A DNA stretch of 64,000 bases from an uncultured Lentisphaerota bacterium (GTDB lineage: Bacteria > Verrucomicrobiota > Kiritimatiellia > CAIQIC01), in contig CAISWQ010000044.1 of assembly GCA_903889245.1 (NCBI GenBank), positions 78,834 through 142,833 on the forward strand, in the 5' to 3' direction. Made by a program: the position numbers and the translations under genes. Positions 57,046 through 63,963 of this stretch are shown here, in pieces. Position 1 is the stretch's first letter; each line of letters begins with the position of its first letter. Under the pieces are notes generated by a model that saw only the letters and a program-made list of their open reading frames with translations, made no database searches and was not told the DNA's origin.

Positions 57046-58635
57046 ATGAAAACAGACATGACGACCGCTGGTTTCCAAGGCTTGGAAAATCTGCGCGGAT
57101 ATTTTCCAAGGCTTGGAAAAAATAATCCAAATTTTTCCAAGGCCTGGAACATTTCACCGCGACTTTTTCCAATGCTTGGAATTTTCACCGGTTTGCTTTT
57201 CCAATCCTTGGAAAGCCCGGCGGCAACTTCCGGCGCGGAGGCCGTCGTGCCGGGCGCGAAAACGCCCTTTATCGTGCCGGCCGATCCGGCGGCGAAGAAG
57301 GCGCTCGTGCAGCAGATCAAGGACTACATGGCTCTGCCGGCGGCGCAGGTGCAGGCGCATCCGGCGGCGGTGGATTTCCCCGGCGTCGCGCCCGCGGGCT
57401 CGCCACGCGTCACGCGCGTCGTCACCGTACACGGCCCGCAGAACCACGGTCCGGACTCCGCCATGTACGCCGGCCGCAAGGATGGCTGGCAGAGCACGGG
57501 CCTCTACGCGAACGCCGGCGAGATCGTGACCGTCACGCCGGTCGGCGCGCTGCCCGCGGGCGTGACGGTCGAGGTCCACGTGGGCTGCCATACCGACCGG
57601 CTGTTCAACGACAAGATCGACAAGTGGAAACGTTTTCCTTCCATCACGCGCAGCTTCGCGCTGACGCAGCAGCCGACGCCAGTCGCGAACGCGTTCGGCG
57701 GGCCGCTGTTCGTCTCGGTGAAGCTGGCCAAGGGCGCGACGGGCGACGGACTCAAGCTCGGGCTGCGCTTCGCCAACGCGGTGGAAGCGCCATACTTCGT
57801 GCTTGGCCAGACGAGTCTCGCCGACTGGAAAAAAATCCGCAACGCGCCCGCGCCGTGGGGCGAGCTGGTCGGGCGCAACATGATCCTGCACTTCCCGGCG
57901 ATGCAGGTGCGCACGATGGATGATCCCACGCCGCTGCTGCAATGGTGGGACAGCATCGTCGCCGCCGAGGATGGCCTCGTCGGCTGGCCCGCGCGCGTCG
58001 CACAGGAGCGCGTGGTGCCGGACCGCCAGATCAGCGCGGGCTGGATGCACTCCGGCTACCCGTTCATGTGCCACCTCGCCTCGGCGCCGGCGATCACCGA
58101 TCTTGCCAAGCTGCGCACGAACGGCGACTGGGGGTTCTTCCACGAGCTCGGCCACAACCACCAGTCGGCCGCGTGGACCTTCTCCGGCCAGACGGAGGTG
58201 ACGGTGAATTTCTTCTCGCTCTACTGCATGGAGCACATCGTCGGCAAACCGACCGGCGAGGGCCACGGCGCGCTCAACGGCGAAAAGCTTTTCAAGGCGC
58301 TCGACCGCCGTCTGGCCTCGCTGCCCAGCATCGACCCGTTCGACCAGCTCGCGCCGTTCGTCGTGCTGATCCGCAACTACGGCTGGGCGCCGCTGAAGCA
58401 GACGCTGGTCTCCTATCAGGCCGTGCCGGTCGACCGCAAAATGCCGGAGCCGCAGCGGCAGGCCGAGTTCGTCAAGCGCTATTCGCGCAACGCGAAGGCC
58501 GATCTCTCCGGTTTCTTCAAGAGCATGGGCTATGCGGTGCCGGACGCGCTCGCTGCCGAATTGAAGAGCCTGCCCGCTTTTGATTACGCCGCGTGGCGTA
58601 AATCACCGACCACGATCAAGACCGCCAAACCATGA
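57046..58635 (+). CDS. Exported M60-family (mucinase-like) metalloprotease
   Basis: A 529-residue protein. Residues about 9–60 translate five palindromes (FQGLEN, FPRLGK, FSKAWN, FPMLG, FQSLE), and the final 'FPMLGIFTGLLFQSLESPAA' acts as signal peptide. The mature part has 'GLYANAGEIVTVTP' and 'VGCHTDRLF' from the M60 N-terminal region and the catalytic H366-E-L-G-H370 with Glu384 (HExxH-x13-E), the peptidase M60 pattern of mucin-cleaving enhancin-like enzymes. ATG 57046 is the best start; ATG 57058 is possible. It probably cuts glycoprotein backbones, exposing glycans for the neighbouring sulfatase and hexosaminidase. Confidence 0.85.
   Translation: MKTDMTTAGFQGLENLRGYFPRLGKNNPNFSKAWNISPRLFPMLGIFTGLLFQSLESPAATSGAEAVVPGAKTPFIVPADPAAKKALVQQIKDYMALPAAQVQAHPAAVDFPGVAPAGSPRVTRVVTVHGPQNHGPDSAMYAGRKDGWQSTGLYANAGEIVTVTPVGALPAGVTVEVHVGCHTDRLFNDKIDKWKRFPSITRSFALTQQPTPVANAFGGPLFVSVKLAKGATGDGLKLGLRFANAVEAPYFVLGQTSLADWKKIRNAPAPWGELVGRNMILHFPAMQVRTMDDPTPLLQWWDSIVAAEDGLVGWPARVAQERVVPDRQISAGWMHSGYPFMCHLASAPAITDLAKLRTNGDWGFFHELGHNHQSAAWTFSGQTEVTVNFFSLYCMEHIVGKPTGEGHGALNGEKLFKALDRRLASLPSIDPFDQLAPFVVLIRNYGWAPLKQTLVSYQAVPVDRKMPEPQRQAEFVKRYSRNAKADLSGFFKSMGYAVPDALAAELKSLPAFDYAAWRKSPTTIKTAKP
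57071..57215 (+). repeat. Palindrome array, five copies, in the 5' coding region
   Basis: Cores centred at 57080, 57111, 57142, 57174 and 57206, spaced 31, 31, 32 and 32 bp. The first three are perfect or near-perfect, the fourth CCAATGCTTGG, the last CCAATCCTTGG. The array lies wholly inside the M60 gene. Confidence 0.95.
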
Positions 58636-58642
58636 GGACACC

Positions 58643-60613
58643 ATGAAGAACAACGCGATTCCAATCCTTGGAACTTTCGCCCTCCTGCTTTTCCAATCCC
58701 TGGAAAGCTCCGCCGCGCCGGCGCTGATCCCGCAGCCGGCGCAGATGGAAATCGGCGCGGGCCAGTTCACGCTGACAGCGCAGACGCGTATAGTTTTCAC
58801 GCCCGAAGCCAAGGAAGTCGCCGCCATTGCCGAGTATCTCGCCGGCCATCTGCGGCCGGCGACGGGCTTCGCGCTGCCGGTGGGCGGCCAGACCGGCGCG
58901 ATCGGCCTGCAACTCGACAGCACGGCCAAGGAACTCGGCGCGGAAGGCTACAGGCTGAAGGTGATACCACAGTCGGTCACCATCTGCGCGCAGCAGCCGG
59001 CGGGTTTGTTCTACGGCGCGGTGACGCTGCTGCAACTGCTGCCGCCGGAAATTTTTTCGAGGCAGGCGGTCAAGGGCGTGGCGTGGACGATGCCGTGCGT
59101 GAAGATCAGCGACCAGCCGCGCTTCGGCTGGCGCGGCCTGATGCTCGACGTGAGCCGCCACTTCTTCAGCAAGGAGGAGGTCAAGCACCTGCTCGACGCG
59201 ATGGCGCTGCACAAGTTCAACACGTTCCACTGGCACCTGACGGATGACCAGGGCTGGCGCATCGAGATCAAGAAGTACCCGCAGCTCACGCAAGCCGGCG
59301 CGTGGCGCAAGGACATCGGCTTCGGCCTCGACCCGAAGAGCAGCACGGCCTACGGGCCCGACGGTCGCTACGGCGGATTCTATACGCAGGACGACATCCG
59401 CGAGGTGCTCGCCTACGCGCAGGCGCGCTTCATCACCATCGTCCCGGAGATCGAGATGCCCGGCCACGCGGGCGCGATCCTCTCGCAGTTCCCGGACCTC
59501 GCCTGCGATGGCAAGGCGCCCGGCGAACTCGGCGCGGGCGTGCATGCGAGCGTCTACTGCGCGGGCCGCGAGGATACCTTCGCCTACATCGAGAACGTCC
59601 TGACCGAGGTCGTCGCGCTGTTCCCCGGCAAGTATCTGCACATCGGCGGCGACGAGGTGCCCAAGGACAACTGGAAGAAGTGCGCCAAGTGCCAGGCGCG
59701 CATCAAGGCGGAGGGGTTGAAGAACGAGCACGAGCTGCAGAGCTACTTCATCCGCCGCGTCGAGGGCCTCGTGAACGCGAAGGGCCGTACGCTGATCGGT
59801 TGGAGCGAAATCCGCGAGGGCGGCCTCGCGCCGCGCGCCACGCTGATGGACTGGATCGGCGGCGCCGTCGAGGGCGCCAATGGCGGGCACGATGTGGTCA
59901 TGTCGCCGACCTCGCACTGCTATTTCGACTATTGCCAGTCGCAGCGCCGCTCGCGCGAGCCGCGCTCGATCGGCGGTTATATCCCGCTGCGCAAGGTCTA
60001 TGACTTCGAGCCGATCCCGGCGAAGCTCGCGCCCGAGCAGCACAAGCACATCCTCGGTGCGCAGGGCAACCTCTGGACGGAGTACATCGCCTCGCTCAAG
60101 CATGTGGAGTACATGGCCTTCCCGCGCGGCGCGGCGCTGGCCGAGGTCACGTGGTCGCCCGCGGCGGCGAAGAACTGGGACAGCTTCGTGCAGCGCATGC
60201 CGGTGCATCAGCAGCGGCTTGTGGCGGCGGGCATCGGCCACCGCGAGTTCCGCGCCGTCGAGGAAACGCCCGCTGGCGAGTGGAAGCCCAAGCAGATGTC
60301 CACCGAGTTCAAGACGCTGACGTGGGATCTCACGGCGCTGGTGAAGGACGGCGGCGCCTATGCGGCTGAATTCGTTTATAACCGCGGCAAGTGCGGCATC
60401 GCGCTCCGCTCCGCGAGCGTGCTGCAAAACGGCGTCGAAATCGCGAAGGATGTCCACGACGCTTTCGCCGGGGCCAACTCGCGGAAAAACATCTACACCT
60501 TCAAGCTACCCAAGCCCGCGCCCGGCGCAAAGCTGACGTTACAAGCCAGCCTGCGCAGCGATGGCGGCACCGATTCCGCCGGCCAGATCTTCGTGTCCCC
60601 GGCGGGAAAGTAA
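58643..60613 (+). CDS. Exported beta-N-acetylhexosaminidase (GH20)
   Basis: A 656-residue GH20 enzyme. The signal peptide, MKNNAIPILGTFALLLFQSL followed by ESSAA, is formed by two palindromes 32 bp apart. A GH20b-type N-terminal domain (to about 150) precedes the barrel: 'WRGLMLDVSRHFFSKEEVK', 'WHLTDDQGWRIEIKKYP', 'VPEIEMPGHAGAIL' and the catalytic pair Asp337-Glu338 in 'HIGGDEVPKDNWKKC'. It releases terminal GlcNAc/GalNAc by substrate-assisted catalysis; the products feed the kinase/NagB genes upstream. The C-terminal 120 residues are a beta-rich accessory domain whose last codons are duplicated at 61462–61527. Confidence 0.93.
   Translation: MKNNAIPILGTFALLLFQSLESSAAPALIPQPAQMEIGAGQFTLTAQTRIVFTPEAKEVAAIAEYLAGHLRPATGFALPVGGQTGAIGLQLDSTAKELGAEGYRLKVIPQSVTICAQQPAGLFYGAVTLLQLLPPEIFSRQAVKGVAWTMPCVKISDQPRFGWRGLMLDVSRHFFSKEEVKHLLDAMALHKFNTFHWHLTDDQGWRIEIKKYPQLTQAGAWRKDIGFGLDPKSSTAYGPDGRYGGFYTQDDIREVLAYAQARFITIVPEIEMPGHAGAILSQFPDLACDGKAPGELGAGVHASVYCAGREDTFAYIENVLTEVVALFPGKYLHIGGDEVPKDNWKKCAKCQARIKAEGLKNEHELQSYFIRRVEGLVNAKGRTLIGWSEIREGGLAPRATLMDWIGGAVEGANGGHDVVMSPTSHCYFDYCQSQRRSREPRSIGGYIPLRKVYDFEPIPAKLAPEQHKHILGAQGNLWTEYIASLKHVEYMAFPRGAALAEVTWSPAAAKNWDSFVQRMPVHQQRLVAAGIGHREFRAVEETPAGEWKPKQMSTEFKTLTWDLTALVKDGGAYAAEFVYNRGKCGIALRSASVLQNGVEIAKDVHDAFAGANSRKNIYTFKLPKPAPGAKLTLQASLRSDGGTDSAGQIFVSPAGK
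58658..58707 (+). repeat. Palindrome pair encoding a signal peptide
   Basis: Cores CCAATCCTTGG (centre 58666) and CCAATCCCTGG (centre 58698), 32 bp apart. The 21-base spacer encodes the hydrophobic core of the GH20 signal peptide. Confidence 0.93.
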
Positions 60614-60746
60614 GGCGGCAGTGTTGTAAAGAGCCGAAAGGGTGGGGCGCAGCAAGACAGCGGGTCATCCAGGCCGGGACTGCCAAGAAAAGTCATCCAC
60701 ACCGCGCCGGGCTGTGTTAAGCTGCGCGCGCGGTTGTGGGCTGACC
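60614..60746 (+). other. Short intergenic region after the GH20 gene
   Basis: 133 bases without palindromes or hairpin elements. A TTAAG-containing stretch near 60718 could be part of a promoter for the next two genes, but no convincing -35 is found. No gene is seen. Confidence 0.4.
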
Positions 60747-60941
60747 ATGAAGCGCACGGATGACATCAACGCCAAGCTGGATTTTTGGGCGGCGTCGCCC
60801 AAAGTGACGCCGTTGCCGCGCTTGGCTAACCTGCCGCGCTTCGGCCACAAGAAATTCAACTCCTACGCCGAGATGAATCAGTGGAAACAGGAACTGCTGG
60901 CCCAACTGGCCGCCCAAGGAGGCGCGCAGTGGACGAAGTAA
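60747..60941 (+). CDS. Small protein paired with a nucleotidyltransferase (possible antitoxin)
   Basis: A 64-residue basic protein ('RLANLPRFGHKKFNSYAEMN') without recognised domain, predicted mostly helical at its C-terminus (MNQWKQELLAQLAAQGG). It overlaps the next gene by 13 bases and shares its AAGGAGG ribosome-binding region, so the two are co-produced. The size, order and coupling resemble toxin-antitoxin pairs built on nucleotidyltransferases. That role is inference. Confidence 0.5.
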   Translation: MKRTDDINAKLDFWAASPKVTPLPRLANLPRFGHKKFNSYAEMNQWKQELLAQLAAQGGAQWTK

Positions 60942-61381
60942 TCCAGCGCTTCCGCGAGCACAACGTGCGTTATCTGCTGATGGGCGGTCAGGCGGTGCGC
61001 CTCGCCGGCCTGCCGCGTTTTTCCATGGATTGGGATTTTTATCTTCCACCGCGCGACGGCGAAAACTTCCGGCGCATTGCCGCCGCCTTGGGCGAGGAAC
61101 TGGATCTTCCGCTGGAGCCACTCGGTCAGCGCGGCGAGAACGCGATTCAAACCTATCAAACCCGCTGGGGGGTGATTCAATTTCATCTCGGCGGACCGGG
61201 TCTGCCGCCTTTTGACACGGCGGAAAGCCGTGCCGAGGAGAAAAAAACCGAAAGCGGCACGCCGGTGAAATGTCTTGGTTTGCCTGATTTGCTGGACTCA
61301 AAGCTGCGCGCTGGCCGGCCACAGGATTTGCAGGACGCCGAATTCCTGAAGCGGCTCGGCACAACCAACGGCAGGAAATAA
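60929..61381 (+). CDS. Nucleotidyltransferase-fold protein (possible toxin)
   Basis: A 150-residue protein starting at GTG 60929 with AAGGAGG six bases upstream. 'RYLLMGGQAVRLAGLPRFSM' followed by D-W-D-F-Y is the GG…DxD pattern of minimal nucleotidyltransferases (DUF6036/AbiEii-like groups). 'VKCLGLPDLLDSKLRAGRPQ' near the end matches the conserved helix with a lysine seen in such toxins. It may transfer a nucleotide to tRNA or protein; alternatively it is a housekeeping-like domestic enzyme. It is flanked by two copies of the GH20 3' end, which suggests insertion into or recombination at that locus. Confidence 0.6.
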   Translation: MDEVIQRFREHNVRYLLMGGQAVRLAGLPRFSMDWDFYLPPRDGENFRRIAAALGEELDLPLEPLGQRGENAIQTYQTRWGVIQFHLGGPGLPPFDTAESRAEEKKTESGTPVKCLGLPDLLDSKLRAGRPQDLQDAEFLKRLGTTNGRK

Positions 61382-61387
61382 ATCCGC

Positions 61388-61461
61388 ATGACTTCCGATC
61401 CGGCAACTCAACCCCAGCGCGCCGTGTGGCTGCGGCTGTTTGGCTATGCCAAGCCCTGCTT
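61388..61461 (+). pseudogene. Truncated N-terminus, ABC-exporter-like
   Basis: From ATG 61388 the frame reads MTSDPATQPQRAVWLRLFGY then AKP, much like the start of ABC exporter permease-ATPases (LRLFGYAKPYR-type), and then runs into GH20-derived sequence and stops. Only about 24 codons are left. The identification rests on a short segment and is tentative. Confidence 0.35.
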
Positions 61462-61527
61462 CCCGCGCCCGGCGCGAAGCTGACGCTGCAGGCCAGGTCT
61501 TTGTACTTCCCGCCGGTAAGTAGGGCG
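61462..61527 (+). pseudogene. Degenerate copy of the GH20 3' end
   Basis: CCCGCGCCCGGCGCGAAGCT and following bases match 60515–60549 with few changes, then jump to a match of 60582–60617. The 37 bases between two GCCAG repeats of the GH20 gene are missing. Conceptual translation gives PGAKLTLQA and, after the deletion, GQVFVLPAGK-stop, against GQIFVSPAGK-stop in the GH20 gene. Confidence 0.7.
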
Positions 61528-61535
61528 CACAAACT

Positions 61536-62474
61536 ATGAAAGTTGCATCAAAGCCCGTCACGCCCGTTCGTTGGCTGCCGACACGCCGTGTTTTTTTGCA
61601 AGCCTCGGGTTATGCCGTGGCGGGATGGGTGGCGGGGGGGCCGCTGGCCCTGGCCAACGCCGCAGGGTCCAAGCCCCTGTTGCGGTTCGGTCTGGTGACG
61701 GACGCGCACTATGCCGACACCGACGCCAAGGATGTCCGCTTTTACCGTGAGTCGCTGACCAAGATGGCCGAATGCGTAGCACTGATGAATGCACAGAAGG
61801 TGGACTTCCTGATCGAGCTGGGCGACTTCAAGGATCAAGGCAAACCCGCCACGGAAAAAAGCACGCTGGCCTACCTCGCTGCGATGGAGCAAGCCTTCGC
61901 GCAGTTCCGCGGCCCCCGCTATCACGTGTTGGGCAATCACGACACCGATAGTCTGTCGAAGGCGCAGTTTCTCGCCCAGGTTGAAAACACCGGCATGGCG
62001 AAGGACGCCAAGTATTACGCCTTTGACGCGCAGGGCGTACACTGTGTGGTGCTTGATGCCAATTATAACGCCGATGGCACCGACTATGACCACGGTAAAT
62101 TCAAATGGACCGAGGCGTACCTTCCTGAGCAGGAACTCACGTGGCTCAAGGCCGATCTCGCGGCTACCTCCAAACCGGTACTGGTGTTTGTCCACCAACT
62201 GCTCGACACCGAGGATGTCCATGCCGTCAGAAACGCTCCGCAGGTCCGCCAGCTTCTACAGGGCAGCGGGAAAGTGCTGGCGGTCTTCCAGGGACATTTT
62301 CATGCCGGCGGTTATCGCCGTATCGAGGGCATTCATTACTACACCTTGAAAGCCCTGATCGAGGGCTCCGGCGCGCGGAACAACGCCTATGCGCTTGTGG
62401 AGTTGGCGAAGAGCGGCGACATCACCATCACCGGTTATCGCCGCGCGGTGAGCAAAAAACTTCCGAAGAACTGA
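61536..62474 (+). CDS. TAT-exported calcineurin-like phosphoesterase, second copy
   Basis: A 312-residue metallophosphoesterase with a twin-arginine signal (PTRRVFLQASGYAVAG). Metal motifs: 'VTDAHYAD', 'IELGDFKD', 'VLGNHDTDS', 'FVHQLLDTED' and 'FQGHFHAGG'. It shares layout and several motifs with the protein at 52950, so the two are probably paralogues that bracket the secreted hydrolase genes. The exact substrate is unknown. It starts shortly after the gene relics, and its promoter may have come with the rearrangement. Confidence 0.8.
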   Translation: MKVASKPVTPVRWLPTRRVFLQASGYAVAGWVAGGPLALANAAGSKPLLRFGLVTDAHYADTDAKDVRFYRESLTKMAECVALMNAQKVDFLIELGDFKDQGKPATEKSTLAYLAAMEQAFAQFRGPRYHVLGNHDTDSLSKAQFLAQVENTGMAKDAKYYAFDAQGVHCVVLDANYNADGTDYDHGKFKWTEAYLPEQELTWLKADLAATSKPVLVFVHQLLDTEDVHAVRNAPQVRQLLQGSGKVLAVFQGHFHAGGYRRIEGIHYYTLKALIEGSGARNNAYALVELAKSGDITITGYRRAVSKKLPKN

Positions 62475-62481
62475 CGCCGTC

Positions 62482-63879
62482 TCACTTGCGCTTGAAGAGG
62501 TGCGTGCAGTGGCCGGCGGCGACCTCGGCGGCTTCCATCAGCGTCTCGGAGAGCGTCGGGTGCGGATGGATGGTCAGCGCAAGGTCGCGCGAGGTCGCGC
62601 CCATCTCGATGGCGAGCACGCCCTCGGCGATCATGTCGCCCGCGCCGGGCCCGGTGAGGCCGACGCCCAGGACGCGGTCGCTTTCCGGGTCCAGCACCAG
62701 CTTCGTCACGCCTTCCTGTCGGTCGAGCGTCAGCGCGCGGCCGGAGGCGGCCCACGGGAATTTGGCGACCTTGACGGTGCGCCCGTCCTTCTGCGCCTGC
62801 GCCTCGGTCAGGCCGCACCACGCGATTTCCGGATCGGTGAAGACGACGCCGGGGATCGCCTGCGGGTCGAAGACGCCCTTCTTGCCGAGGATGGCCTCGA
62901 CCGCGACGCGCGCCTCGTGCGTCGCCTTATGCGCAAGCATCGGTTCGCCGGCGATATCGCCGATGGCGAAGACCGCCGGCTCGCCGGTCCGCCGCTGGCC
63001 ATCCACCTTCACGAAGCCGCGCTGGTCGAGTTCAATCTGCGTATACTCCAAGCCGAGATCGCGCGAGTTCGGCTTGCGGCCGATGGAGACCAGCACGCGG
63101 TCAAACGTCTGCTCCGCCTGTGTCGCGCCCTCGAAGCGGACCTTCAAGCCGTCGCCGGCCTCGGTGATGGACGCGACCTTGGTCTCCAGCATGATCGCGG
63201 CAAATTTTTTCTGCAGGCGCTTGGCGAGCGGCGCGACGAGGTCGCGGTCGGCGCCGGGCAGCAGGTGCGGCAGCATTTCCACGACGCTAACGCGCGTGCC
63301 GAGCGCGGCATAGACGCTGCCGAGTTCGAGCCCGATGTAGCCGCCACCGACGACGAGCAGCGACGTCGGGAGTGTCGCCAGCGCGAGCGCGCCGGTGCTG
63401 TCCCACAGGCGCGGCGACTGGTAGGGGAAGCCGGGAATCTGCGTGGGCGCGGAGCCGGCGGCGAGGATCGCGTGGTCGAAGGCGAGCGTCTCCTCGGCGC
63501 CATCGCTCTTGCGCACGAGCAGCGTCCGGCCATCGCGGAACCGCGCGCGGCCCTGGACGAAATTTATCTTCCGCGCCTTGCGGAGCTGGCCGAGCCCGCC
63601 GGTGAGCGTGGCGACGACGCTTTCCTTCCACGCGCGGATTTTCGCGAGGTCGAGTTGCGGCGCGCCGAACGTCACGCCCCACTTCGCCGCCTCGTGCGTT
63701 TCCTCCAGCAGCTTGGCGATATGCAGCAGCGCCTTCGAGGGGATGCAGCCGCGATAGAGGCATACGCCGCCGGGATTTTGTTCCTGGTCCACTAGCGTCA
63801 CCTCGAGCCCGAGGTCCGCCGCTAGAAACGCCGCCGGATACCCGCCCGGTCCGCCGCCGATCACCACGAGTTTGCTCAT
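62482..63879 (-). CDS. lpdA: Dihydrolipoyl dehydrogenase
   Basis: A 465-residue flavoprotein disulfide reductase: FAD loop 'VVIGGGPGGYPAAFLAADLG', redox pair Cys40–Cys45 in 'GGVCLYRGCIPSKALLH', NAD loop 'LLVVGGGYIGLELGSVYAAL', 'VFAIGDIAGEPMLAHKA' and the C-terminal catalytic 'HPHPTLSE'. It reoxidises lipoamide in 2-oxoacid dehydrogenase or glycine cleavage complexes. None of those partner genes are in the window. It converges with the phosphoesterase gene. Confidence 0.93.
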   Translation of the reverse strand: MSKLVVIGGGPGGYPAAFLAADLGLEVTLVDQEQNPGGVCLYRGCIPSKALLHIAKLLEETHEAAKWGVTFGAPQLDLAKIRAWKESVVATLTGGLGQLRKARKINFVQGRARFRDGRTLLVRKSDGAEETLAFDHAILAAGSAPTQIPGFPYQSPRLWDSTGALALATLPTSLLVVGGGYIGLELGSVYAALGTRVSVVEMLPHLLPGADRDLVAPLAKRLQKKFAAIMLETKVASITEAGDGLKVRFEGATQAEQTFDRVLVSIGRKPNSRDLGLEYTQIELDQRGFVKVDGQRRTGEPAVFAIGDIAGEPMLAHKATHEARVAVEAILGKKGVFDPQAIPGVVFTDPEIAWCGLTEAQAQKDGRTVKVAKFPWAASGRALTLDRQEGVTKLVLDPESDRVLGVGLTGPGAGDMIAEGVLAIEMGATSRDLALTIHPHPTLSETLMEAAEVAAGHCTHLFKRK

Positions 63880-63934
63880 AGCCGCCTCATTTTTGCGGCG
63901 CTAGCCTACCACACACCGCCAACCCCGCAAATAG

Positions 63935-63963
63935 TTCGACAATGAAGCCCGGCGAGCTATAGT
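63935..63963 (+). promoter_or_regulatory. Candidate promoter reading out of the window
   Basis: TTCGAC (63935–63940), 17 bases and TATAGT (63958–63963, 5 of 6 matches) face rightward in the gap after the lpdA start. AAAAGGA at the very end of the window may be the ribosome-binding site of the next gene. Confidence 0.42.
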
